A DNA stretch of 64,000 nt, taken from assembly GCA_903934295.1 (NCBI GenBank), contig CAIZNI010000056.1, positions 62,001 through 126,000 of the forward strand, read 5' to 3'. This document shows, piece after piece, positions 48,849 through 58,069 of the stretch (position 1 is the stretch's first letter; every line of letters begins with the position of its first letter). Position numbers and translations under genes: made by a program. The notes below the pieces were generated by a model. That model searched no databases. It was not told the origin of the DNA and saw only the letters and a program-made list of their open reading frames with translations. The stretch is from an uncultured beta proteobacterium (GTDB lineage: Bacteria > Pseudomonadota > Gammaproteobacteria > Burkholderiales > Burkholderiaceae_E).

Positions 48849-49850
48849 ATGAAACATCCCGATGAAGCCCGCCGGCGCGCGCTCGCCGCCGGTGCTGGCC
48901 TCGCTGCCGCCCTCGTGCCCGGTCTGCACGCGTCCTCGGCGCGCGCCCAGGCGTGGCCCACGAAACCGATGCGCATCCTCGTCGGCTTTCCGCCGGGCGG
49001 CACCGCCGACGCCTATGCACGGGCGATCGGCGAGCACATCGGCGAGCGGCTCGGCCAGCCGGTCGTGGTCGAGAACCGACCCGGCGCCGCCGCGATGATC
49101 GCGCTCGATGCGATGGCCAAGTCGCCGCCCGACGGATACACCATCGCACTCGCGCCCACCAGTTCGTACTGGCAGAGCCGCGTCGTGTTCAAGAAGATTC
49201 CGTTCGACCCGGATCGCGACATCGTCCCGGTCACGCTGCTGCCCGCCGGACCGCTGATCGTCGGCGTCACGCACAACCATCCGGCCAAGACGATGCGCGA
49301 ATTCGTCCAGTGGGCCCGCTCCAATCCCGCGTCGATCGGGACCTTCGCGCCGGCGTCGACGGCGCACATGCTGATCGATGTGATCAACCGCAGCCAGGGT
49401 CTGTCGATCACCGCCGTCCACTACAAGGGCGAGGCGCCGATGTGGGTCGATGCGGCATCCGGTCAGGTCAACGCGGGCATCGGCACCTTCCAGTCCTTCT
49501 CGCCCCTGTTCGAGAAGGGGGTGATCCGCCCGATCGCGGTGAACACGTCCAATCGCTCGCCGAAGCTGCCGGCGGTGCCGACGCTGGTCGAGCAGGGCTT
49601 CACCGACCGCATCCTCGGGCTCGAGTCCTGGACCTCGCTGGTGGCGCCGGCAAAGACGCCGGAGGCGATCCTCACGCGCATCGCCGACCTGGCCGTCGAG
49701 TTCGCCGACACGCCGCGCGGGCTGCAGTTTCGCGAGCGCTATGGCATCGCCAAGAAGCCGACCACGCACCGCGAGGCGCGGCGGATCGCCGCCGAGGACG
49801 CGCCGCTGTGGATCGAACTGGCGCGCTCGCTGGGCATCACGCTGGACTGA
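48849..49850 (+). CDS. Bug-type (TctC) periplasmic substrate-binding protein
   Basis: A 333-residue protein with a twin-arginine-like leader (EARRRALAAGAGLAAALVPG, cleaved after SSARAQ). The Bug signature AWPTKPMRILVGFPPGGTADAYAR and VVVENRPGAAAMIALDA follow. A ribosome site (GAAGGAG) precedes the ATG. It lies between the dienelactone hydrolase and OYE genes, so it may capture the compound they process. Confidence 0.9.
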   Translation: MKHPDEARRRALAAGAGLAAALVPGLHASSARAQAWPTKPMRILVGFPPGGTADAYARAIGEHIGERLGQPVVVENRPGAAAMIALDAMAKSPPDGYTIALAPTSSYWQSRVVFKKIPFDPDRDIVPVTLLPAGPLIVGVTHNHPAKTMREFVQWARSNPASIGTFAPASTAHMLIDVINRSQGLSITAVHYKGEAPMWVDAASGQVNAGIGTFQSFSPLFEKGVIRPIAVNTSNRSPKLPAVPTLVEQGFTDRILGLESWTSLVAPAKTPEAILTRIADLAVEFADTPRGLQFRERYGIAKKPTTHREARRIAAEDAPLWIELARSLGITLD

Positions 49851-49861
49851 GGAGCCATCCC

Positions 49862-51046
49862 ATGACACCGATCCTGTTCTCTCCCGTCGATCTGCGCGAG
49901 ATCCGCCTGCGCAATCGCATCGTGGTGCCGCCGCTGCACCAGTACTCGGCGCAGAACCACCTGCCCACCGACTGGCATCTGATGAACCTCGGTCGCTTTG
50001 CCGCCGGGGGCGCGGGGCTGGTGTTCGTTGAATCGACCAAGGTCGAGCGCCGCGGACACGGCACGCTCGGCGACCTGGCGCTCTGGGACGACGCGTTCAT
50101 CGCCCCGATGGCGCGGCTGGCCGGCTTCATCCGCGAGCAGGGTGCGGTGCCGGGCCTGCAACTCGGCCACACCGGCCGCAAGGCGCGCACCTCGCGGCCC
50201 TGGGAGGGCGATGGTCCGATGCCGCGCACCGCCGAGAATGCCGGCGAGTGGGATGCCTGGGACATCGTCGGCCCCAGCGCCCAGTCCTATGGCGAGGGCT
50301 GGTCCGTCCCGCGCGCGCTGGCAACCGACGAGATCCCGGCGCTGGTCCAGGCCTGGGGCCAGGCCGCGCGGCGGGCCGATGCGGCCGGATTCGACGTGCT
50401 GGAGATCCACGGCGCGCACGGCTACCTCATCCACCAGTTCCTCTCGCCCGAGGCGAACCAGCGCACCGACGCCTATGGGGGGTCGCCGGCGAACCGCATG
50501 CGCCTGGCGATCGAGATCGTCGAGTGCGTGCGCGAGCACTGGCCGGCGCACAAGCCGCTGTTCATGCGCTTGTCGATCGAGGACGACGCGGGCTGGGGCC
50601 CGGAGCAGAACATCGCGCTCGTCCGTGTGCTGAAGACGAAAGGCGTCGACGTCATCGACTGCACCTCGGGCGGGGTGTCGAGCCGCGTGCCGACGATGTA
50701 CCGGGCCTTGCAGTACGGCTACCAGGTCCCGTTCGCCGGCCAGATCAAGCGCGGTGCCGACATGACCACGATGGCCGTCGGACTCATCATCCACGGCGAT
50801 CAGGCCGAACAGATCCTGCGCGACGGGCATGCGGACCTGATCGCCGTCGGCCGCGAGATCATGCACAACCCGAACTGGCCGATGGACGTCGCCCAGAAGA
50901 TGGGACTGGCCACCGCGTTCGACCAGGTGCCCAAACAGGCCGGGTTCTGGCTGGCGTCGCGGGCACGGCGCGGTTTTGGGGGGGTGCCGTCCACCTGGCA
51001 GAACGGGATGAACGACACGCGGACTGCGCAAGGCGAGGGCAGCTGA
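49862..51046 (+). CDS. NADH:flavin oxidoreductase, Old Yellow Enzyme family
   Basis: A 394-residue FMN TIM-barrel enzyme. LFSPVDLREIRLRNRIVVPPLHQYSA is the N-terminal flavin segment, LQLGHTGRKA lies in the active-site loop, and EIHGAHGYLIHQFLSPEANQRTDAYGG is the family signature. The C-terminal DLIAVGREIMHNPNW holds the phosphate-binding end. It reduces activated C=C bonds; the substrate may belong to the same pathway as the neighbouring hydrolase. It starts 11 bp after the Bug gene. Confidence 0.92.
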   Translation: MTPILFSPVDLREIRLRNRIVVPPLHQYSAQNHLPTDWHLMNLGRFAAGGAGLVFVESTKVERRGHGTLGDLALWDDAFIAPMARLAGFIREQGAVPGLQLGHTGRKARTSRPWEGDGPMPRTAENAGEWDAWDIVGPSAQSYGEGWSVPRALATDEIPALVQAWGQAARRADAAGFDVLEIHGAHGYLIHQFLSPEANQRTDAYGGSPANRMRLAIEIVECVREHWPAHKPLFMRLSIEDDAGWGPEQNIALVRVLKTKGVDVIDCTSGGVSSRVPTMYRALQYGYQVPFAGQIKRGADMTTMAVGLIIHGDQAEQILRDGHADLIAVGREIMHNPNWPMDVAQKMGLATAFDQVPKQAGFWLASRARRGFGGVPSTWQNGMNDTRTAQGEGS

Positions 51047-51089
51047 ACCGGCGCGGCGCAGGCCGGCAGCAGATCAGACCCGCAGCGGA

Positions 51090-52574
51090 TCAGGCCAGCG
51101 CCTCCTGCGCCTGATCTGCGGTCTCGTACTGCGCATCGGAGAACTGCTGGGCGATCGAGCGGAACTCGCCTTCGGCGGCGATGAACGCCGCCACCACCGC
51201 CGGATCGAAGTGGCTGCCCGCGCCGTCGCGCACCGTCTGCGCGGCCCGCTCGTGCGGCCACGCCGGCTTGTAGACGCGTTTCGTGATCAGCGCGTCGTAG
51301 ACGTCGGCCACCGCCATCAGGCGTCCGGAGATCGGGATCGCCTCGCCGGCAAGCCCGGCGGGATAGCCGCTGCCGTCCCATTTTTCATGATGGGTCAGGG
51401 CGATCTCGCGGGCATGGCGCAGAAAGGAACTGGTGCCGAGTTCGTCTTCGGCGGTCCGCAGGGCCGAGGCGCCGAGCTGGGGATGGGTTCGCATCACCGC
51501 CCATTCCTCGTCGGTGAGTTTGCCGGGCTTCAGGAGGATGGCGTCGGGGATGCCCACCTTGCCCACATCGTGCAGCGGTGCCGACTTGTAGATGAGCTCG
51601 ATCGCCTCGTCGTCGAGTTCGGCGCAAAAGCGCGGGTGATCGCGCAGCTGCATCGCCAGCGCGCGAACATAGCGCTGGGTCCGCAGGATGTGCGCGCCGG
51701 TCTCGTTGTCACGGGTCTCGGCCAGCGAGGCGAGCGACAGGATCGTGACGTCCTGGGTCCGTTGCAGCAGCGCGGTGCGCTCGCCCAGGCTGGCGATCAT
51801 CTGGTTGGTGTATTGCGCCATGACGCCGAAGTCGTCGTTGCTGCTGACCGGCACTCGGCCGTCGAGCCGCCCGCCAGTGGCCGCCGCCAGCACCCCGTTC
51901 TGGTTCTCGAAGAACCGTTGCAGGTTGCGGGTGTACGAGACGGTCGCATTGAGCAGGTGGCCCAGCATGACCAGCGCGACGAACAGGAATTCGATCAGGA
52001 TCGCGCGCCGCGCCTGGTCGATCGCCAGGCGCTGGTCGGGATGGGTCAGCCAGTCGAGGTCCTTGTTCATCACCAGGAACAGCACCGCCAGGGTGAGCAC
52101 CACCGTCACCGCTGTGAACAGGCCCAGCTTGGTGGACACCGGCAGGTGGTGCTTGGTCAGCGCCATCTGTTCGCCGGTGCGGCGGAAGCGGTCCATCAGC
52201 CGGCGTTCGCGTTCGAGCGACAGATCGACCGCGGCGAAGAAGCCCAGTCCGATCAGCCCGAGCGACAGTTTCAGGCCGCTGCCCAGCGGGAAACCATGCA
52301 GGGCGGCGTTGAAGACGGTGAGACCGAGGCCCGCGCCGGCGAACAGGCCCCAGTCGAGCGCGAACGCTGACCGGGATCGGTCGGCGGACGGTGCGTGGTC
52401 GACGAAGCGGGCGTGCAGGGGTTGGCGCAGCAGCCACGCGGCTGTCAGGGCCGCGGCGATCGGTGCGCCGAGCTGGATCGGCGAGAGGCTTTCCAGGAAG
52501 GGGCAGATCTGCACCCCGTAGATCGACAGGATGACGAAGGTGCTGAGGAAGTGCGCGGCGGCACGCAGGGACAT
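51090..52574 (-). CDS. membrane HD-GYP domain phosphodiesterase
   Basis: A 494-residue signalling protein. Residues 1-240 hold several hydrophobic segments, then a HAMP-like linker (GGRLDGRVPVSSNDDFGVMAQYTNQM). The catalytic domain has HILRTQRYVRAL, APLHDVGKVGIPDAILLKPGKL and HHEKWDGSGYPAGLAGEAIP, the full HD and GYP motifs. It should hydrolyse cyclic di-GMP at the inner membrane. The ATG at 52574 matches the first membrane helix; the long upstream frame is a shadow. Confidence 0.9.
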   Translation of the reverse strand: MSLRAAAHFLSTFVILSIYGVQICPFLESLSPIQLGAPIAAALTAAWLLRQPLHARFVDHAPSADRSRSAFALDWGLFAGAGLGLTVFNAALHGFPLGSGLKLSLGLIGLGFFAAVDLSLERERRLMDRFRRTGEQMALTKHHLPVSTKLGLFTAVTVVLTLAVLFLVMNKDLDWLTHPDQRLAIDQARRAILIEFLFVALVMLGHLLNATVSYTRNLQRFFENQNGVLAAATGGRLDGRVPVSSNDDFGVMAQYTNQMIASLGERTALLQRTQDVTILSLASLAETRDNETGAHILRTQRYVRALAMQLRDHPRFCAELDDEAIELIYKSAPLHDVGKVGIPDAILLKPGKLTDEEWAVMRTHPQLGASALRTAEDELGTSSFLRHAREIALTHHEKWDGSGYPAGLAGEAIPISGRLMAVADVYDALITKRVYKPAWPHERAAQTVRDGAGSHFDPAVVAAFIAAEGEFRSIAQQFSDAQYETADQAQEALA

Positions 52575-52891
52575 GACGGGAGCGCCATCGAAGGGGTTCT
52601 TCAGACTAGCAGCGGGCGCCTGGCCTCGGGAGGCCGCCCGGCGGGCCGGGCGTACCGTCCTGCCGGTCTTGCCCGAGCGCCTCGGGCGGACCGCCCCTGC
52701 CCAGCGCTCCCCCTCTGGCACGGAAGCTGCATCTCCGGTCGGAGCATCGTGGGCACGCGTGTCTGTGGTGCGTTGCTTACCGCGACGGCGCCTGCCGGCG
52801 CGGTCACCGCGTCCCAACCCTGGAGGACCTCCGTGCATCACCACTGCCCGCTGCCTGCCAACACCGCGTTCGTCCGGACGACGCACCGCAC
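52575..52891. other. 317-bp intergenic region with regulatory elements
   Basis: This divergent gap holds a sigma-54-like promoter (52716-52731) and a short leader ORF (52833-52895), described separately. It also contains GC-rich inverted words around 52630-52660. No other gene is seen. Confidence 0.5.
52716..52731 (+). promoter_or_regulatory. sigma-54-type -24/-12 promoter candidate
   Basis: TGGCACGGAAGCTGCA agrees with the known pattern TGGCACG-N4-TTGCW at all fixed positions but one, with the required 10 bp between the GG and GC pairs. Transcription would start near 52742 and read the leader ORF and the oxygenase. No enhancer-binding activator gene is adjacent. Confidence 0.55.
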
Positions 52892-52895
52892 ATGA
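52833..52895 (+). CDS. putative 20-residue leader peptide
   Basis: A GTG start lies 6 bp after GGAGG (52822-52826) and opens the short frame MHHHCPLPANTAFVRTTHRT. Its stop overlaps the oxygenase start as ATGA. The oxygenase has no other good ribosome site, so translation of this peptide could feed the downstream gene. The three histidines and one cysteine near the start could sense metal or amino-acid supply, but this is speculation. It is too short to judge by homology. Confidence 0.4.
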   Translation: MHHHCPLPANTAFVRTTHRT

Positions 52896-53866
52896 TCCCG
52901 GTCCTCGACCTGCAGGGCGCCCTGGCGCCGGACGGCCCGCGAAGCGCCGAGGTGGCGCAGCAGCTGCGTGCCGCGGCCCTGGACAGCGGCTTCTTCTATG
53001 TGCGCGGCCACGGCATCGACGCCGGGCGTCAGCGCCAGCAGTTCGCGCTGGCGCGCCGGCTGCTGGAGCTGCCCGCCGAGCGTCGCGAGGCGTTGTCGAT
53101 GCGGCGCTCACCGATCCTGCGCGGCTTCGAGAATCTGGGCGAGCAGACCCTGGATGCCGCCATGAAGCCCGATCTGAAGGAGAGTTTCTACTGCGGCATG
53201 GACTGGCCCGAGGACCATCCCTTTGTGCGCGCCGGCTACCAGACCTATGGTCCCAGCCAGTGGCCCGAGGAGGTCCCCGAGGCACGGGCACTTTGCCAGG
53301 ACTGGATCGCGCGGATGAACGCGCTGTCGCTGCGGCTGATGCAGCTGATGGCCCTGTCGCTGGGCCTGCCGCAGCACCGTTTCGACGAGGCTTGCCACGA
53401 GCCGATGGTGAGCCTGCGGATGGTGCGCTATCCGCCGCACCCGGCCGATGCAGATGAGCGCACCTTTGGTGCGGGCGCACACACCGACTGGGGCGCGGTG
53501 ACCGTGCTCGCGCAGGATGCGCACGGCGGCCTGGAGGTGCAGATGGGCGACGGGCGCTGGGTGGAGGCGCCACCGCTGCCCGATACCTTCGTGGTCAACC
53601 TCGGCGACATGGTGCCGCGCTGGACCAACGGGCTGTATCGCTCCAACCCGCATCGGGTGCGCAACCGCCATTCCGGCGGGGCGCCGCGATTCTCGCTGCC
53701 GTTCTTCTTCGAGCCCAACTACCTCGCGCGCATCGAGGCACTGCCCGGTACCGTGCCCGAGGGCAGCGTGCCCCGCTACCCGCCGTGCACCGCCGGCGAT
53801 CATCTGCGCGAGATGTACGAGCGCACCTACGGGCTGCGCCGTCAGGGCGCTGGGCCCGTCGCCTGA
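52892..53866 (+). CDS. 2-oxoglutarate/Fe(II)-dependent oxygenase (isopenicillin-N-synthase-like)
   Basis: A 324-residue jellyroll oxygenase. The N-terminal domain is IPVLDLQGALAPDG and DSGFFYVRGHGID. Iron ligands are H197 and D199 (GAGAHTDWGAVTVL) and H254 (YRSNPHRV), and the 2-oxoglutarate pair is R266 and S268 (PRFSLPFFFEPNY). It hydroxylates or desaturates a small molecule; substrate unknown. Expected to be co-transcribed with the glyoxalase-like gene, which starts 10 bp later. Confidence 0.92.
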   Translation: MIPVLDLQGALAPDGPRSAEVAQQLRAAALDSGFFYVRGHGIDAGRQRQQFALARRLLELPAERREALSMRRSPILRGFENLGEQTLDAAMKPDLKESFYCGMDWPEDHPFVRAGYQTYGPSQWPEEVPEARALCQDWIARMNALSLRLMQLMALSLGLPQHRFDEACHEPMVSLRMVRYPPHPADADERTFGAGAHTDWGAVTVLAQDAHGGLEVQMGDGRWVEAPPLPDTFVVNLGDMVPRWTNGLYRSNPHRVRNRHSGGAPRFSLPFFFEPNYLARIEALPGTVPEGSVPRYPPCTAGDHLREMYERTYGLRRQGAGPVA

Positions 53867-53876
53867 GCCCCCCGCC

Positions 53877-54311
53877 ATGCAGCTCTTCGTGAACCTGTTT
53901 TGCCGTGACATCGACCGGCAGCTGGACTTCTACCGCAGCCTGCTCGGACTGGCCGAGCTCGCGCACAGCCGCTCCCCGATCTATCGCGCCCTGGGCGCCG
54001 AGGGTTTTCAGTTCGGCTTTCACGCGGCTCCGGCCTACGGTCTGCTGGCGCTCGGAGATCGGGTCGCGCCAGCGGGCGGCCTGGCGCCGGTGAGCGCCTA
54101 TCCCACCTTCATGCTGGCCGATGGCGCTGCGGTGGATCAGGCGAGTACCCGGGTGCCGGCGCTGGGCGGGCGGGTGATCAAGGGTCCCTTTGCCACCTAC
54201 TATGGGCAGTGGCAGGCGGTGCTGGAGGACCCGGAAGGTCAGGTGTTCCGGGTGGCCACGGCGGTCCTGCCCGACGGTGTGGTCGCGGCCCGACCACCCT
54301 GGGCTGACTGA
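53877..54311 (+). CDS. glyoxalase/bleomycin-resistance (VOC) superfamily protein
   Basis: A 144-residue vicinal-oxygen-chelate protein: QLFVNLFCRDIDRQLDFYRSLLGLAEL is a typical first beta-alpha-beta unit, and WQAVLEDPEGQVFRVA is the last strand with the usual acidic metal ligand. Members bind metals or small ligands; function unknown here. It follows the oxygenase by 10 bp and is convergent with the FAD enzyme. Confidence 0.8.
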   Translation: MQLFVNLFCRDIDRQLDFYRSLLGLAELAHSRSPIYRALGAEGFQFGFHAAPAYGLLALGDRVAPAGGLAPVSAYPTFMLADGAAVDQASTRVPALGGRVIKGPFATYYGQWQAVLEDPEGQVFRVATAVLPDGVVAARPPWAD

Positions 54312-54363
54312 GCGGCCCCAAGGCGCGCCTCCAGCGACCGCATGAATCCGGCCGCGGTCCTGA

Positions 54364-55707
54364 TCAGGCCTCAGCCCACGCCGGCGCCAGAATCGCGCCC
54401 TCGCGTTGCAGATTCGCCTGCAGCGCGTCGACATCGACCGCGCGTGTACCGCCCTCGAGCGCCAGGCTCGCCACCGCGCCGATCCCGGCGGCCTCGCCCA
54501 TCGCCAGACAGGGTCCGGCCACCCGCACCGAGGCCTGTGCCGCATGCTCGGCCGAGAGGTTTCGGCCGGCCACCAGCAGGTTGTCGAAGCCCTCGACGAC
54601 CAGGCAGCCCCAGGGGATGCCGTACCACTGGCCGTCGGGCAGGAATTCCCAGACGGTGCCACGGCCGCGGCCATGGTTCTCGAGCGGCCAGGACGAGCAG
54701 GCGATCCGGTCGGCGGGTTTCTCGCACGCCCGCACCTGTGCCTGCGACAGCGTCTGCTCGCCGCGGATCAGCCGGGTCTCGCGCACGCCCACCCGCGCCC
54801 CGATGTCGATCACCCGCGCGCGGGCGAACCCCGGCACGTATTGTCGAAACACCGTCTCGTACATCCGCACCTGCTCGCGTCCGACCTGTTCGGCCTCGGT
54901 CAGGTCGCCCGGATCCGTCAGGTTGAACGGCGAACCGTCGGCGCGTCCGAGTTTGGTGACGTTCAGGTGCACCACGCCTTCGATCGGGTTCACGTGCACG
55001 CCGGTGGCGGTGCGCGGCAGCGGGTAGCCATCGGCCACCGCGCGCTCGAGGCACTCGCGGATCTCGGGTCGCGACAGCTCGCCGGCCCGGGCGGTGTCGA
55101 CGCCGCCCAGCCGGAACATGGTCGAGCCGTACTGCGTTTCATGACCGTCGCCCAGCGCGAAGCCCGCGCCCGCGCGCGCGGCCACATCGCCGTCACCGGA
55201 GCAGTCGATGACGACCCGCGGCACGATCGCCGCGCGCCCCGCCTTGCTTTCGGTGATCACCGCCGTCACGCGCCGGCCGTCGGTCTGAACCGCGGCGGCG
55301 CTGGTGTGCAGCATCACCTCGACGCCGTGCGCCCGCACCATCTCGTCGAGCACACCCTTGAGCCGGACCGAGTCATAGGGCACGCCGACGATCTTGCCGT
55401 GGCGCCGGGGCGGGGCGATCGCATCGACGGCGGCCAGTCGGTCTTCGAGCTCCAGGCACAGCCCGCCGATCACCCGCCCGAGCCGCTCGTCGTCGATGAC
55501 CGCGTAGATGCCGCACAGGCCGCCCAGCGTGACGATGGTGAGCGTGCCGCCCAGGCAGCCGTGGCTCTCGATCAGCAGCGTCCGGGCGCCGGCGCGCGCC
55601 GCCGCGCAGGCCGCCGCCACGCCGGCCGGCCCGCCGCCGACCACCAGCACGTCGGGCTGCGCGATGACGGGCAGCTCGCGGGCCGGCTCGGTGAGGGTGC
55701 GGCTCAT
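54364..55707 (-). CDS. FAD-dependent oxidoreductase
   Basis: A 447-residue flavoprotein: VLVVGGGPAGVAAACAAARAGARTLLIESHGCLGG is the FAD motif, ending in the GCLGGT turn. DCSGDGDVAARAGAGF and the C-terminal NLLVAGRNLSAEHAAQASVRVAGPCLAMGEAAG match the FAD-dependent family found in reductases of unknown substrate. The ATG at 55707 is chosen because it is nearest the family start; another in-frame ATG lies 21 bp upstream. It is downstream of the saccharopine-dehydrogenase-like gene by 57 bp. Confidence 0.85.
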   Translation of the reverse strand: MSRTLTEPARELPVIAQPDVLVVGGGPAGVAAACAAARAGARTLLIESHGCLGGTLTIVTLGGLCGIYAVIDDERLGRVIGGLCLELEDRLAAVDAIAPPRRHGKIVGVPYDSVRLKGVLDEMVRAHGVEVMLHTSAAAVQTDGRRVTAVITESKAGRAAIVPRVVIDCSGDGDVAARAGAGFALGDGHETQYGSTMFRLGGVDTARAGELSRPEIRECLERAVADGYPLPRTATGVHVNPIEGVVHLNVTKLGRADGSPFNLTDPGDLTEAEQVGREQVRMYETVFRQYVPGFARARVIDIGARVGVRETRLIRGEQTLSQAQVRACEKPADRIACSSWPLENHGRGRGTVWEFLPDGQWYGIPWGCLVVEGFDNLLVAGRNLSAEHAAQASVRVAGPCLAMGEAAGIGAVASLALEGGTRAVDVDALQANLQREGAILAPAWAEA

Positions 55708-55764
55708 CGCGTGCCCTGCGTCAGCCACTTGCCCTGTTGTGCCCGCACCCTTGTCTGTTTCATC

Positions 55765-56916
55765 TCAGTCCTCGACGGTGAAGCGCAGTCCGGCATTGGC
55801 CTGAAGACGGGCCAGGAGTTTCTCCCGCATGGCGGCACCGGGTGTCCAGACGCCGCCGGCCAGTTCGGGCGCGTCTTTGATGAGGCACACCGCCGCTTCA
55901 GCCAGGATCTTCGCGGTCGAGCCGTAGCCCGGGTCGCGGTCGCCGGTGACGCCAACGCGCACCTGGCGGCCGTCGGCGGCGATGCCGATGAACAGGAGGT
56001 CGTAGGAGCCGGCTTCCCGTTCGGCCTGGGTGGGGCCCTCGCCCGGCTGGGGCGCGTTGGCGAGCATCAGGTTGAAGTCGGTGGGTATGCCGGGCAGCAC
56101 GACCGACATCTCGTCGTATTGAAAATGCTCGCCCCAGGGATGGCCCATCAGAAAGTGGGAGCGGTGGATGTTCTTCGAATTGATCGCCGCCATCATGAAG
56201 GGCCGCACCTCGGCGTCGACGTCCGGATCGTGCATCGGCTTGCCGCTGGCAGGCTGCGCCGGCCCGGTAAAGCCCGGTGTGAGCGCAAAGGGGTTGGTCA
56301 GCAGGGCGAGCAGCGCAGGGTCCTTCTGCACCGCTGCCCGGGTGGCCGCACCGCTGGCCGCCGTGCCGCCGGAAAGCCCGCCGTGCACCGCCCGGACCCG
56401 GCCCTTGACCCGTGGCACGGGTGCACCGAGTCTGGCGCGCGCGGTCTCCTGGCAGAAGAACACACCGAGTTCGAAGGGGATGGAATCGAAGCCGCAGGAA
56501 TGGACGATGCGCGCACCGCTTCGACGGGCGGCGGCGTCGTGGGTATTGATCACCCGGGCCATCCAGTTGGGCTCGCCGGTGAGGTCCAGGCAGTCGGTGC
56601 CGTTGGCCACGCAGGCGGCCACCAGCGGGTCGCCGTACAACTGGTAGGGGCCGACGGTGGTGACGATCGCGCGGGCTCGCCGGACCATCGCGTCGAGCTG
56701 CGCCGGGTCGTCGGCGTGCGCGACGATCAGCGGCGTGTCGGCCGGCGCGCCAATGCGGTCACGCACCTGCGCCAGTTTCTCGGCGCTGCGTCCCGCCATC
56801 GCCCAGCGCAGCTCGCCACCGTTGGGGTAGCGTTGCACCAGATATTCGGCCACCAGTCGGCCGGTGTAGCCGCTGGCGCCATAGACGATGAGATCGAATT
56901 CGGCGGTGGGGTTCAT
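55765..56916 (-). CDS. saccharopine-dehydrogenase-like NAD(P)-binding protein
   Basis: A 383-residue protein: FDLIVYGASGYTGRLVAEYLVQRY is the Rossmann motif, with TTVGPYQLYGDPLVAACVANGTDCLDLTGEPNW and VHSCGFDSIPFELG after it, as in the trans-acting enoyl-reductase branch. No membrane segment is obvious. Substrate unknown. It starts 77 bp after a Bug gene and precedes the FAD enzyme; all are on the minus strand. Confidence 0.85.
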   Translation of the reverse strand: MNPTAEFDLIVYGASGYTGRLVAEYLVQRYPNGGELRWAMAGRSAEKLAQVRDRIGAPADTPLIVAHADDPAQLDAMVRRARAIVTTVGPYQLYGDPLVAACVANGTDCLDLTGEPNWMARVINTHDAAARRSGARIVHSCGFDSIPFELGVFFCQETARARLGAPVPRVKGRVRAVHGGLSGGTAASGAATRAAVQKDPALLALLTNPFALTPGFTGPAQPASGKPMHDPDVDAEVRPFMMAAINSKNIHRSHFLMGHPWGEHFQYDEMSVVLPGIPTDFNLMLANAPQPGEGPTQAEREAGSYDLLFIGIAADGRQVRVGVTGDRDPGYGSTAKILAEAAVCLIKDAPELAGGVWTPGAAMREKLLARLQANAGLRFTVED

Positions 56917-56993
56917 GGGTCGTTGCTCCTGGTGGGCCAGTCATTCCCCGCGCCCGGTCGGCCGGCGGCCCCGGCGCGACCCGCTCGGGAGGG

Positions 56994-57983
56994 TCAGTCG
57001 ATCTTGACGCCCAGCTGCTCGGTGAGCCGGATCCAGATGGGGCTTTCATCGCGCCACTTTCGCCTGGCTTCCGCGATGGTGGTGGGCTTGTCTTCGATCG
57101 CGAACGCCTCGCGAAGGGCAACCGCCTTGGCCGAATCGGCTCCTTCGACGAAGGCCTGCGAGATCCGTTGCAAGATGGGTTCGGGAGTGGCGGCGGGGGC
57201 CAGCATCAGCAGGCCACCGGCCAGCCGGAACAGCTCACCGTCGAATCCCTGCGCGGCGAACGAAGTCACCTGCGGCAGCTTGGGCGAGCGTTCGCTGCCG
57301 ATCGACGCAATCACCTTCACACCGCCGCGCTGGAGGTAAGGCGTCAGCGCGACATAGCTGCCGATGCCCGCCTGTGTCACGCCGGTGGACACATCGGACC
57401 ACATCGGTCCTTCGCCCTTGTAGTGCGCGACGTTGACCTGGGTGCCATAGCGTTTGTTGAATTCCTCGATGGCCAGGTGCGGTACCGAGCCCGGGCCGTA
57501 GCTGGCCATGGTGACCGGGTTTCGGCGCGCGAGCTCGACCCATTCCCTGACGTTGTTGACCGGCATGGCGGCGGGCACGGCCATCAGCAGCGGCCCGACC
57601 GGAAACCAGCCCAGCGGCGTGAAGTCGCGATCCGGATCGAAAGGCAGCTTGCGATACAGCGTGCGCCCACCCCAGACGGAGGTGGAGGTGGTGATGCCGA
57701 TGGTGTGGCCGTCGGCAGCTTCTCGGGCAAGGGCGCCGAGCGAAATGTTGCCGCCGGCACCCGGGCGGTTCTCGACCACCACCGGGACGCCGAATTTCTG
57801 GCTGAGGACTTCGCCATACACCCGCGCATACGGGTCGGTGGTGCCGCCGGGCGCGAAGCCCACGAAGATGCGAATCGGCTTCGAAGGCCAGGTCTGGGCG
57901 CGGGCGCCCGGCAGCCCAGCGGCGGCAAGGCCGGTGGCGGTGAGCGAGGACAGGACGCGTCGGCGATGGGAATCGGTGGGCAT
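56994..57983 (-). CDS. Bug-type (TctC) periplasmic substrate-binding protein
   Basis: A 329-residue receptor with a leader containing HRRRVLSSLTATGLAAAGLPG and a signal end RAQ. The Bug signature WPSKPIRIFVGFAPGGTTDPYAR and VVVENRPGAGGNISLGA follow. The ATG at 57983 is the family start. It is 86 bp after another Bug gene and upstream of the saccharopine-dehydrogenase-like gene. Confidence 0.9.
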   Translation of the reverse strand: MPTDSHRRRVLSSLTATGLAAAGLPGARAQTWPSKPIRIFVGFAPGGTTDPYARVYGEVLSQKFGVPVVVENRPGAGGNISLGALAREAADGHTIGITTSTSVWGGRTLYRKLPFDPDRDFTPLGWFPVGPLLMAVPAAMPVNNVREWVELARRNPVTMASYGPGSVPHLAIEEFNKRYGTQVNVAHYKGEGPMWSDVSTGVTQAGIGSYVALTPYLQRGGVKVIASIGSERSPKLPQVTSFAAQGFDGELFRLAGGLLMLAPAATPEPILQRISQAFVEGADSAKAVALREAFAIEDKPTTIAEARRKWRDESPIWIRLTEQLGVKID

Positions 57984-58069
57984 GGTTGTCTCCTGGGGCT
58001 GGGGTACCGATGTCGAATTCACGACACCGGACTCGATCACGCTTCGCCTCGGTACGGGGGTGCCGGACC

